Shown one piece after another: positions 1 to 7,400 of a DNA stretch of 12,687 nucleotides. The first letter of the stretch is position 1. The number at the start of each line of letters is the position of its first letter. Made by a program: the position numbers and the translations under genes. Under the pieces are notes generated by a model. The model was not told the origin of the DNA and did no database searches. It saw nothing but the letters and a program-made list of their open reading frames with translations. Origin of the DNA: Conexibacter sp. (GTDB lineage Bacteria; Actinomycetota; Thermoleophilia; Solirubrobacterales; Solirubrobacteraceae); the NCBI GenBank assembly GCA_025964295.1, contig JAOPZD010000665.1:1-12687 (forward strand), written 5' to 3'.

Positions 1-338
1 GCGTGGTCGGCGAGGCCGACCTCGGCGAGCGCGGCGCGCGCGGCGGTGCGGGCGGCGGAGCCGGGCAGGCCGATCGCGACGTTCTCGGCGACGCGCTTCC
101 ACGGCAGCAGGCGCGGCTCCTGGAAGACGACGGCGGGCCGTCCCGGCGCCTCGACGGTCCCGGCCGTGGCGGGGTCCAGGCCGGCGAGGACGCGCAGGAG
201 CGTGGTCTTGCCGCAGCCGGTCTTGCCGAGCAGCGCGACGAACTCGCCGGGGGCGATGTCGAGGTCGAGGTCGCGCAGGACGGTGCGGTCGCCGTAGGCG
301 CGGCGCAGGCCGTGCACGGTCACGGAGTTGGTGGACAT
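1..338 (-). CDS. ABC transporter ATP-binding protein, SsuB/TauB-like (partial, C-terminus off window)
   Basis: This is the nucleotide-binding subunit of an importer that would power uptake of a sulfonate-, nitrate- or taurine-like solute at the inner face of the membrane. The 112 whole codons visible carry a Walker A loop at residues 38-45 (GKTGCGKT). They also carry a Q-loop at 71-80 (VFQEPRLLPW), whose ending LPW is typical of the SsuB/TauB/NrtD group. Signature motif, Walker B and H-loop lie beyond the left edge. The ATG overlaps the TGA of the permease gene by one base (TGATG). No strong Shine-Dalgarno precedes it, so translation probably depends on termination-reinitiation. The substrate-binding protein that such systems need is not in view and may follow off-window. 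The family is clear; the substrate is not. Confidence 0.93.
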   Translation of the reverse strand, partial: MSTNSVTVHGLRRAYGDRTVLRDLDLDIAPGEFVALLGKTGCGKTTLLRVLAGLDPATAGTVEAPGRPAVVFQEPRLLPWKRVAENVAIGLPGSAARTAARAALAEVGLADH

Positions 339-1147
339 CAGGCGCCCCGGTAGGTGCGGCGCCAGCCGAGCAGGCGGCGTTCGAGGAGGCGGGCGACGAG
401 GTCGCCGCTGAGCCCGAGCGCGGCGTAGATCCCGATGCAGACCAGGACGATGTCGGCCCGCAGGAACTCGCGCGCCTGGCTGAGGATGAAGCCGATCCCG
501 CTGGAGGCGTTGAGCTGCTCGGCGGCGACGAGCGCGACGACGGCGATCGCCAGCGACTGGCGCAGCGCGACGAGCGCCGGCTGCGCCGCGGCGGGCAGGA
601 TCACGTGGCGGATCAGCGCCGGCTTGGAGAGCCCGAAGACGCGGGCGGCCTCGACGAGCTTGACGTCGACGTTGCGGATCGCGCCGTAGACGTGCAGGTA
701 CATCGGGAACGCGCCGCCGAAGGCGATGATGAGGATCTTGGGCAGCTCGCCGATCCCGAACCACACGATGAACAGCGGGACGATCGCCGTGAACGGCACC
801 GCCTGGAGCATCTGGACCGGCGCGTCGATCAGGTCCTCGCCGCGCCGCCAGAGGCCCGACAGGGCGCCGAGCGTCGCGCCGGCCGAGACGCCGAGCAGCG
901 CCCCGAGCGCCGCCCGCCGGATCGAGATCGCGATCTGGCCGAGCAGGTCGCCGTCGCGCAGGAGCTCGCGGAACGTCGTTGCGACGGTCTCGGGCGACGG
1001 CAGGACGTTGGGCTCGAAGAGGCCGAAGACGGCGGTGCTCAGCTCCCACAGCAGGAGGATGATCGCGACGCCGGTGGCGCGCCGGGCGACGGCGGTGACG
1101 GTGGTGGCAGAGGTGGCGGACATGAGGAGGAGGTGTAAAGTCGACAA
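338..1147 (-). CDS. ABC transporter permease, SsuC/TauC-like
   Basis: This is the membrane-spanning subunit paired with the ATPase gene that follows it. The 269-residue product fits the binding-protein-dependent permease family (usually 250-290). It has an N-terminal span near 26-43, the family's LPSPETVATTF entry segment at 49-59, GIGELPK at 131-137, and the cytoplasmic EAA coupling loop at about 165-187 (VEAARVFGLSKPALIRHV). About six membrane segments can be seen. The start is uncertain. A TTG at 1147 gives the length quoted; an ATG at 1123 would remove eight residues and still keep the first span. Neither has a purine-rich site upstream, because the minus strand before the ATG is pyrimidine-rich. 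The proposed promoter would start transcription near 1159, leaving about 12 bases before the TTG or 36 before the ATG. Likely controlled by the divergent MarR protein. Confidence 0.93.
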   Translation of the reverse strand: MSTLHLLLMSATSATTVTAVARRATGVAIILLLWELSTAVFGLFEPNVLPSPETVATTFRELLRDGDLLGQIAISIRRAALGALLGVSAGATLGALSGLWRRGEDLIDAPVQMLQAVPFTAIVPLFIVWFGIGELPKILIIAFGGAFPMYLHVYGAIRNVDVKLVEAARVFGLSKPALIRHVILPAAAQPALVALRQSLAIAVVALVAAEQLNASSGIGFILSQAREFLRADIVLVCIGIYAALGLSGDLVARLLERRLLGWRRTYRGA

Positions 1148-1160
1148 AGTCAGTCGACAA
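1139..1160. promoter_or_regulatory. Tandem GTCGAC operator candidate at the ABC transcription start
   Basis: The nine bases AGTCGACAA occur twice, at 1139-1147 and 1152-1160, a period of 13. Each contains the self-complementary hexamer GTCGAC (1140-1145 and 1153-1158), so the pair is also an inverted repeat with seven bases between the hexamers. It lies over and just after the predicted transcription start of the permease gene, where a repressor would block initiation. The neighbouring MarR regulator is the obvious candidate to bind it, but that link is inferred from position only. Confidence 0.45.
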
Positions 1161-1164
1161 TGCG

Positions 1165-1184
1165 GACATTAGCAAACGCATGTC
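1165..1184. promoter_or_regulatory. Inverted repeat GACAT-N10-ATGTC within the ABC promoter
   Basis: Perfect five-base arms GACAT (1165-1169) and ATGTC (1180-1184) enclose ten bases, giving a 20-base imperfect palindrome. It covers the proposed -10 and most of the spacer. Size and place suit a MarR-family dimer site. It could be the true operator instead of, or together with, the adjacent GTCGAC pair. Short arms make chance occurrence possible. Confidence 0.35.
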
Positions 1185-1193
1185 CCCTGTCAA
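1166..1193 (-). promoter_or_regulatory. Predicted sigma-70-type promoter of the ABC transporter
   Basis: Read on the minus strand, a perfect TTGACA (1193-1188) is followed after 16 bases by TAATGT (1171-1166). These are a consensus -35 and a good TANNNT -10. The expected start of transcription is near 1159, just upstream of the permease start. It stands out because the surrounding DNA is otherwise GC-rich. Confidence 0.65.
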
Positions 1194-1235
1194 TCGTCGG
1201 CAACTACCGATGATCTCCTCACGGCGACGATCGCC

Positions 1236-1241
1236 TAGGCT
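1236..1241 (+). promoter_or_regulatory. -10-like element for leaderless MarR transcription
   Basis: TAGGCT fits TANNNT and ends seven bases before the ATG at 1249, which would place the transcription start at or next to the start codon. No Shine-Dalgarno is present, which agrees with a leaderless message. No clear -35 is found 16-18 bases upstream. Confidence 0.4.
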
Positions 1242-1248
1242 CGCGCCG

Positions 1249-1713
1249 ATGACCGAGCGCCGGCTCACGCCCGAGACGCGGTTCAGCCAGCCGGGGTTCC
1301 TGTTGAACAAGGTCGGGATCGTCGCCCGCCGCTGGATCACCGAGGCGCTGGCGCCGGTCGGCGTCAACGGCCGCGAGGCCGAGATCCTGCTCCGGCTCCG
1401 CGCCTCCGGCCCGCTGAGCCAGCAGCAGCTGTGCGAGCAGCTCTCCGTCGACCCGAGCAACCTCGTGACGATGCTCAACCGCCTGGAGGCCGGCGGCCTG
1501 CTCGAGCGCACGCGCGACGAGACCGACCGCCGCCGGCACATCGTCACGATCACCGCCGCCGGCCGCGACCGCCGCGACGCCGCCGACGCCGCCGTCCGCT
1601 CCGTCGAGGAGCGCCTGCTCAGCGGGCTCTCGGCCCGCGACCGCCGGACCCTCCAGCGCCTCCTGCTCACCATCGACGAGCGGACGGCGCCGGACTGGGC
1701 CGACGAGGCCTAG
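1249..1713 (+). CDS. MarR-family winged-helix transcriptional regulator
   Basis: A 154-residue dimeric DNA-binding protein of normal MarR length. It has an N-terminal helix with FLLNKVGIVARRW (about 17-29) and a winged helix-turn-helix from about 56 to 103. The recognition helix is near DPSNLVTMLNRLE (68-80), and the wing includes DRRRH at 93-97 followed by IVTITAAG. A C-terminal dimerisation helix rich in Arg and Asp follows. The frame is open from an ATG at 1180. I prefer 1249 because family similarity begins shortly after it, it follows a -10-like TAGGCT, and the extra 23 residues would be Arg/Ser/Pro-rich and cover the operator region. It diverges from the SsuBC-like transporter and probably represses it until a small ligand binds. 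The ligand is unknown. Confidence 0.92.
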   Translation: MTERRLTPETRFSQPGFLLNKVGIVARRWITEALAPVGVNGREAEILLRLRASGPLSQQQLCEQLSVDPSNLVTMLNRLEAGGLLERTRDETDRRRHIVTITAAGRDRRDAADAAVRSVEERLLSGLSARDRRTLQRLLLTIDERTAPDWADEA

Positions 1714-1727
1714 CGGCTAGTCGGCCT
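1706..1727. terminator. Possible bidirectional hairpin between convergent genes
   Basis: The MarR gene and the first VOC gene end three bases apart. Across their stop codons AGGC (1706-1709) can pair with GCCT (1724-1727) and CTAG (1710-1713) with CTAG (1717-1720). The loop is CGG and there is a three-base bulge on one side. No T-run follows on either strand, so intrinsic termination is uncertain. Confidence 0.35.
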
Positions 1728-2091
1728 TGAGCACCGACAGCACGTTGCCGCCCGGGTCCTTGAACCAGGCGATGTCGGGGCCGTTGCCGCGCATGACGCC
1801 GTCCTCGTCCTGGGGCATGCCCTCGTAGCGCTCCACCGCCACGCCGCGGGTGGCGAGCTCGGCGACGGCGGCGCCGACGTCGTCGACCGGGAAGTTGAGG
1901 ATCGTGTAGTCGGCCGGCGTGTGGTCGGGCTTGGGGTAGGCGAGCGTGGGCCGCGCACCGCCGTCGAGGTGCAGGGTCAGCATCCCGTGCTCGACCGACG
2001 TCTGGATCCCGAGCGTGTCGCCGTAGAACCGGCGGGCCGCCTCGACGTCGGGGACGGCGAAGCCGCTGAAGGCCTTCGTGTTCTGGAACAT
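1717..2091 (-). CDS. VOC-fold (glyoxalase/bleomycin-resistance-like) protein
   Basis: A 124-residue single-domain protein of the vicinal oxygen chelate superfamily. Two beta-alpha-beta-beta-beta halves are visible. The first opens with TKAFSGFAVPDVEAARRFYGDTLG (about 5-28, an entry typical of this group). The second starts at ILNFPVDDVGAAVAELATRG and ends in WFKDPGGNVLSVL. The position where glyoxalase I and dioxygenases carry a metal-binding Glu in the last strand is Ser/Val here, so a metal-dependent enzyme is not supported. A binding or sequestration role is as likely. The start is secure because the family entry follows at once. Upstream is CATAGGACATG, with an AGGA almost touching the ATG. 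The gene lies 29 bases after the second VOC gene on the same strand and is probably the last member of that transcript. Confidence 0.88.
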   Translation of the reverse strand: MFQNTKAFSGFAVPDVEAARRFYGDTLGIQTSVEHGMLTLHLDGGARPTLAYPKPDHTPADYTILNFPVDDVGAAVAELATRGVAVERYEGMPQDEDGVMRGNGPDIAWFKDPGGNVLSVLKAD

Positions 2092-2120
2092 GTCCTATGG
2101 ACGGCGCGGCGCCGCCGGAC

Positions 2121-2477
2121 TCATCGGCGATGTCCGAGCACGTTGATGACCTTGCCGCCGCCCGGCTCGCGGACGAAGAAGCGCCGCACGCCCCACGGCT
2201 CGTCGGTCAGCGGGTGGACGATCTCGTGGCCGGCGCCGATCGCGGCGGCGTGGGCGGCGTCGACGTCGTCGACCTCGACCGAGACGTCGGGCAGCACCGG
2301 CGCGGTGGCGTCCTCGCGCATCACGCTCAGCTGCGCCGCCGGGTTGCCGGGCGCGGCGTAGGTGACGATCCAGCCGAGGTCCATCACCAGATCGAGGCCG
2401 AGGACATCCTCGTAGAAGGCGCGGCCCGCGGCCGGCTCCTCGGCGTGGAGGTCGGCGACGATGCGCTTGACGCCCAT
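2121..2477 (-). CDS. VOC-fold protein, second copy
   Basis: A 118-residue VOC-superfamily protein. AEEPAAGRAFYEDVLGLDLVMDLG (about 12-35) forms the first helix-strand unit. VSVEVDDVDAAHAAAIGAGHEIVHPLTDEPWGVRRFFVREPGGGKVINVL (about 66-114) forms the second, ending with the family's arginine-phenylalanine strand and a Pro-Gly-Gly turn. It is not a recent duplicate of the other VOC protein, as the two agree only in the fold pattern. As in that protein, the last strand lacks the usual metal-binding Glu. The ATG is part of TGATG with the transporter stop codon and has no Shine-Dalgarno, so it is probably translated by reinitiation after the LysE-type gene. Substrate unknown; pairing with an exporter suggests detoxification or resistance. 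Confidence 0.88.
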   Translation of the reverse strand: MGVKRIVADLHAEEPAAGRAFYEDVLGLDLVMDLGWIVTYAAPGNPAAQLSVMREDATAPVLPDVSVEVDDVDAAHAAAIGAGHEIVHPLTDEPWGVRRFFVREPGGGKVINVLGHRR

Positions 2478-3091
2478 CAGCGCGCGCCGCCGCCCGTCGC
2501 GGCCGCCCAGCCGCCGAGGCCGAGGTAGACGACGCCCGTCGCGCGCTCCACGCGGGTGCGCTGCCACCGGCCGATCCGCCCGGACGCGAGCGCGTAGAGG
2601 GAGTCCGAGGCGAAGCCGACGCCGACGAACACCGCGCCGAGGACCAGCACCTGCGTCGCCGCCGGCCCGGCGCCGTGGTGCAGGAACTGCGGGAACAGCG
2701 CCAGGAAGAACAGCGCGACCTTCGGGTTGCCCAGCTCGACGACCAGGCCCTGCCGGTAGGAGCGCCACGGCGACCGCGCGACCGCCTGCTCGCCGCCGGT
2801 CCGGTCGCGCGAGCGCAGCGCCACGATGCCGAGCCAGCACAGGTACGCGGCGCCGGCGTAGTGCAGCACCGCGAACGCGGTGCTCGACGACGCGATCACC
2901 GCCGACAGGCCCGCGGCCGTGGCAGTGACGTACGTCAGCGCGCCGCTCGCGCACCCCGCCGCGCCCGCGACCGCCGCCCTCGGCCCGTTGCGAAGCCCCT
3001 GGGCGACGACGAACAGGTTGCTCGGTCCGGGGATCGCCACGAAGACGACGGCCACGAGCGAGAACACCAACAACGTGTGGACGGTGGGCAT
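2477..3091 (-). CDS. LysE/RhtB-family amino-acid exporter
   Basis: A 204-residue inner-membrane protein of standard length for the LysE/RhtB (threonine/homoserine lactone efflux) family. Family landmarks are the N-terminal span with PGPSNLFVV at 21-29 and the cytoplasmic QGLRNGPRAA at 31-40. Further landmarks are a span ending YLCWLGIVALR (83-93), GNPKVALFFLALFPQF at 121-136, and two C-terminal spans. Known members export amino acids or small amino-acid derivatives by proton exchange; substrate cannot be read from sequence. The ATG at 3091 follows a TACGGT -10-like box after six bases, suggesting its own leaderless promoter, although the MFS gene ends only 32 bases upstream on the same strand. 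It is followed with a one-base overlap by a VOC gene. Confidence 0.92.
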   Translation of the reverse strand: MPTVHTLLVFSLVAVVFVAIPGPSNLFVVAQGLRNGPRAAVAGAAGCASGALTYVTATAAGLSAVIASSSTAFAVLHYAGAAYLCWLGIVALRSRDRTGGEQAVARSPWRSYRQGLVVELGNPKVALFFLALFPQFLHHGAGPAATQVLVLGAVFVGVGFASDSLYALASGRIGRWQRTRVERATGVVYLGLGGWAAATGGGAR

Positions 3092-3097
3092 GGGCGA

Positions 3098-3111
3098 ACC
3101 GTAGCGCTACG
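3098..3111 (-). promoter_or_regulatory. -10-like box and 12-base palindrome before the LysE-type gene
   Basis: On the minus strand TACGGT (3103-3098) precedes the ATG by six bases, the spacing of a leaderless start. It overlaps the perfect palindrome CGTAGCGCTACG (3100-3111). A palindrome without a loop is more like a protein-binding site than a hairpin, so control of the LysE/VOC genes separately from the upstream operon is possible. No -35 was recognised. Confidence 0.4.
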
Positions 3112-3123
3112 CCGCGCCGCCGC

Positions 3124-4464
3124 CTACGCCGCGAGCTCGCGCAGGCGCTCGTCGACCACGCGGCGGCGGTGGTGGGCGCGGTCGGCGCGGTCGTCGAGGG
3201 TTCGCATGCCCGGGACGTAGAGGGCGGCGAGCGTCACGATCGCGCCGAGGAGGCCGGCGCCGATCAGCGTCGCCTGGGCGCCGATGGCGCCGGACACCGG
3301 GCCGGTCAGCGCGAAGGACAGCGGCAGCAGGCCGACGGAGATCAGCCAGTCCAGCGACGACACCCGCCCGAGCAGGGCCGCCGGCACGTGGCGCTGCTTG
3401 GTCGTCGCCCACACGATCGTGCCCGCGGTCTCCAGGCCGTTGAAGAGCGCGCTGGCGAGCATGAGCTGCCAGATCGCCGAGGCGGCGCCGTAGCCGGCAA
3501 CGGCCAACGTCGCCAGCGTCCAGGCGATCAACATGAAGGTGATACCCCGGCGGGGCAGGCCGAAGCGCCCCAGCAGCACGGCGCACAGCATCGACGCCAG
3601 GCCGCCGGCGGCGAACACCAGCCCCAGGTCGAACGCCGAGCCGCCCATGCCCTCCTTGACGACCCACGGCAGCAGCACCTCGACCGGGCCCATGAACAGC
3701 AGGTAGGCGATCGCCGCGCTGACGAACGTCGCCCACAGCCACGCATGGGAGCGGACGAAGCGCCAGCCGTCGCGCAGGTCCACCAACAACGACCCGCCCT
3801 CGGCCACCGCCCGGTCGCCGCGCGCGGGCGCCATCAGCAGCACGGTGCCCGCGGCCATCAGGAACGTCGCGCAGTCCAGCAGGAACACGCCGCCTGGCCC
3901 TGCGACCCCGACCAGGACGCCGCCCACCGCCGGCCCGGCCAGCCGCAGCGCCAGCGGGCGCACGAGCTGGTCCAGCGCGTTGGCCTGCGTCAGCCGCTCC
4001 CCGCTGAGGATCTCGGGCACCAGCGCGTCGAACGCCGGCGCGTGGAACGCGCTGCCCGTGCCGTACACCGCGGCCAGCACAACCACGTGCCACAGCTCGA
4101 TCTGCCCGCCGATCGTCAGCCCGGCCAGCAGCGAGACGGCCACGGCCCGCAGCAGGTCGGCGCCGACCAGCAGCCAGCGGCGCTCCAGGCGATCGCTCGC
4201 CACGCCGCCGATCAGCAGGAACGCGATCGTCGGGACGGTCATCGCGATGCCGACCAGCGACATCCCGGCCGGCCCCCCGGACATGGTGTACACCTGCCAG
4301 GCCAAGGCCACCAGGAACGCGCCGTCGCCCAGCAGCGACGCCGTCGCGCCCGTCCACAGCAGCCGGAAGTCGCGGTCGCCCAGCGGCGTCAGGAGCGACC
4401 CGGCGCCGGCGACCGGCGCGGACCCCAGCCCGCTGCCGTCCAGTCCCTCGTAGCTATGGTGCAT
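3124..4464 (-). CDS. MFS transporter, MFS_3/EntS-like exporter
   Basis: A 446-residue major facilitator. After a Gly/Ser-rich N-terminal stretch, the core begins at LTPLGDRDFRLLW (about 25-37). Motif A between helices 2 and 3 reads GGVASDRLERRW at 86-97. The segment FHAPAFDALVPEILSGERLTQANAL (about 140-164) is highly typical of the enterobactin-exporter/macrolide-efflux branch (MFS_3). The C-terminus is a short charged cytoplasmic tail rich in Arg and Asp. Ten to twelve membrane helices can be traced. The ATG at 4464 lies inside the last codons of the GGDEF-EAL gene, an 11-base overlap, so translation is likely coupled. No good Shine-Dalgarno is seen. Members export siderophores, macrolides or other lipophilic compounds. 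Its place directly after a PLP acyl-condensing enzyme and a c-di-GMP sensor suggests export of the enzyme's product, which is inference. Confidence 0.93.
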   Translation of the reverse strand: MHHSYEGLDGSGLGSAPVAGAGSLLTPLGDRDFRLLWTGATASLLGDGAFLVALAWQVYTMSGGPAGMSLVGIAMTVPTIAFLLIGGVASDRLERRWLLVGADLLRAVAVSLLAGLTIGGQIELWHVVVLAAVYGTGSAFHAPAFDALVPEILSGERLTQANALDQLVRPLALRLAGPAVGGVLVGVAGPGGVFLLDCATFLMAAGTVLLMAPARGDRAVAEGGSLLVDLRDGWRFVRSHAWLWATFVSAAIAYLLFMGPVEVLLPWVVKEGMGGSAFDLGLVFAAGGLASMLCAVLLGRFGLPRRGITFMLIAWTLATLAVAGYGAASAIWQLMLASALFNGLETAGTIVWATTKQRHVPAALLGRVSSLDWLISVGLLPLSFALTGPVSGAIGAQATLIGAGLLGAIVTLAALYVPGMRTLDDRADRAHHRRRVVDERLRELAA

Positions 4465-7400
4465 CGTCGCCGGAGGGCAGGCCGGTGAGGAGCTCCCCGG
4501 CGCGACCTTCGGCGAGGAAGATCCGAGCGGCCTCGGCGTTCATCGGCCGCGCGAAGTAGAAGCCCTGGCCGAGCTCGCAGCCGAGGTCGCGCAGCGTCTT
4601 CCACTGCTCGGGAAGCTCGATGCCTTCGGCGACGACCTCGAGCGACAGCGTCGAGCCCAGCGCGACGACCGCGTTGGCCAGGTCTGTCGTCTGCGGCGAG
4701 GCGCCCTCGCGCAGGAACGAGCGGTCCATCTTAAGCACGTCGACCGGGAACTTCGACAGGTAGCTCAGCGACGAGTAGCCGGTGCCGAAGTCGTCGAGCG
4801 CGAGCTTGATCCCCAGGGCCTTGAGCTCGGCCAGGCGCTGGACGGCCAGGTCGGTGTCGGCCATCAGGACGCTCTCGGTGATCTCCAGCGTCAGCTGCGC
4901 CGGCGGCAGGCCGGACTCCTCCAGCGCCTCGCGCACGTCGGCGACGACGTCGGAGTGCTGCAGCTGCTTCAAGGACAGGTTGATCGCCAGCGACACGGGC
5001 CGGTCGGTCGGCAGGCTCTCCATCAGGCGGCGGCCCTCGCGGCAGCCCTCGCGCAGGACCCAGCGGCCGATCGGCACGATCAGGCCGGTCTCCTCGGCCA
5101 GCGGGATGAACTGGTCGGGGCCGACCATGCCGCGCTCGGGGTGGTTCCAGCGCAGCAGGGCCTCGACGCCGCTGATCGTCCCGTCCTCCAGCCGGATCAC
5201 CGGCTGGTAGAAGAGCTCGAGCTGGTCGGTGGCCAGCGCGCGCTGCAGGTCGGTGCGCAGCTCCAGGCGCTGCAGGACGCCCTCGTGCATCTCGGGCTCG
5301 AAGAGGCGGTAGCCGCCCTTGCCGTCGCGCTTGGCGATGTACATCGCGGCGTCGGCGTCGCGGATCAGCTCGTCGGCGTCGGCGGTGCCGTCCTCGGCCG
5401 CGATCGCGATGCCCAGCGAGCAGCGCAGCGCGAGCTCCTTGTGGGCGGCGGCCAGCGGCGTGCCGACCGACTCCATGATGCGCTCGGCGGCGTCGGCCGC
5501 CTCCTGGACGCCCTCGATGTCCTCGAGCAGGACGGCGAACTCGTCGCCGCCGAAGCGTGCCGCGGTGTCGCTGGCGCGGATCGACAGGGCCAGCCGCTGC
5601 GCGACCTGCTTGAGCACCTCGTCGCCCGCGGCGTGGCCGAGGGAGTCGTTGATGATCTTGAAGTCGTCGAGGTCGATGAAGATGATGCCGATGCCCCGGG
5701 CCTCGCGGCGGCTGCGGGCCAGCGCGTGGCGGACGCGCTCGACGAACAGCGCGCGGTTGGGCAGCCCGGTGACCGGGTCGTGGAAGGCCTGGTGGGCGAG
5801 CTGGCGCTCGAACGCCTTGCGCTCGCTGATGTCGCGCGAGTTGAGCACGATGCCGCCGACGGCCGGGTCGGCGGTCAGGTTGGTGAAGAGCACCTCGAAC
5901 TGGCGCGTGGTCCCGTCCTTGTGGGCCAGCGTCGTCTCGAGCGTCTGCGACGCGACCGGCGCGTCGACGCCGTCGGCGATCAGGCGCAGCAGCCGGCCGC
6001 CCTCGCCCTGCTCCATCAGCTCGTCGATGCGGCGGCCCACGACGTCCTCGGGCGTCCACCCGAGCACCCGCTCGATCGCCGGCGACTGGTAGGCGATCGT
6101 CGCGTCGGGCGCGAGCACGGTGATGAGGTCGGACGAGTGCTGGACCAGCGAGGCGAAGCGGGCCTCGCTCTGGCGGCGCACGAGCTCCTCGGTCAGCGCG
6201 GCGCGCTCGAAGGCGAGCACGACCTGCGTGCCCAGCGCGGCGAGCACCTCGCGCACCGCGCGCTCGGCGACCGACGGGCCGGCCACGACGAGCACCGACG
6301 CGGCGCCCTCACGCGGGTCGAGCTCGACGACCAGGCTGGAGTGGTTGTTGGCCGCAAGGCGGTCGACGGCCGTGAAGGTGTCGGCGTCGTGCAGGACGAC
6401 GTCGGCGTCCTCGCCGGCCAGCTCGCGGGCGGCGGCGATGGCGACGACGTCGAGCTCCTCGCGGGTGCCGGCCGCGACGAGCGCGGCGCCGGCGCGGCCG
6501 AGGGCGCGCTCGCGGTCCATCGAGCGCTCCTGGTTGCGCATCAGGCCGGCCATCCGGACGACGACCAGGCCGAAGAGGACGATCGCCGCGCTGGTGACGA
6601 CGGCCATGTCGGTGTCGCCGCGCTGGACGTCATGGGTCAGCTCGACCGCGGGGGCCATCAGCGACGCGACGCTCAGCAGCGCCAGGCGCCAGCGGGTCAG
6701 CGCCGAGCGCGCCGGGCGGCCGTGGTCGAGGATCTTCATCGACGGGTGCAGCGCCGCGGCGCCCCACAGGACGTAGAAGCCGATCCAGCCGGCGTCGAGC
6801 CAGAGCTGACCGGTGTAGGTGCCGTCGAGCAGCTTCAACCCGTACACGAAGTCCGTGACGAGCAGCAGCGCGATCGCCGAGGACATGAAGTTGAACGCGA
6901 CGCCGCGCTTGCCGCCGTCGAGCGCGAGGCGCAGCGCGGCGGCGAGAAGGATGACGTCGCCGAGCGGGTAGGCGACCGAGACGAGCTTGCCCGCCGTCGT
7001 CAGCGTCTCCTCGTGCAGGTTGGGCGCCATCAGCGCGATCCACTGCGGGACGGCGAGGCCGATGGTGAGGATCGCCGCGTCGATCGTGCCGCGGTCGGTC
7101 GACCGCGCCGCGCGGCGCTTGACGATCAGCCACAGGCCGACCATCAGCACCGGGTAGACCGCGATGTAGGAGGCGTCGCCCAGCGACGGGAACGGCGTCT
7201 CGTGGTGCGTCAGCTTCGGGTAGCTGTAGGTGTACAGGTCGCCGAGCCAGAAGAGCAGGAAGCCGGCCGCGAACCAGTACCACGGGGCCTTGGCCTCGGG
7301 CTGGTGCAGCCGGATGGCGCAGAGGATCGCGATGACGGGCGCCAGCCCGAGCGTGAACATGACGTAGGAGTTGCCCTTGAACGGCGCCGTCGTCATGTAG

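Noticed and set aside
1180..1248. 23-residue N-terminal extension of the MarR protein from the ATG at 1180
   Set aside because: The extension overlaps the promoter/operator region, is Arg/Ser/Pro-rich without family similarity, and a better leaderless start lies at 1249.
2092..2120. GC-rich hairpin (CGGCG/CGCCG) between the two VOC genes as a terminator
   Set aside because: It is a short stem in extremely GC-rich DNA with no T-run, so it is likely chance.
3169..4488. A 439-codon plus-strand frame opposite the MFS gene
   Set aside because: Its translation is dominated by Gln, Arg, His and Gly, with no hydrophobic or domain pattern; the opposite strand encodes a clear transporter.
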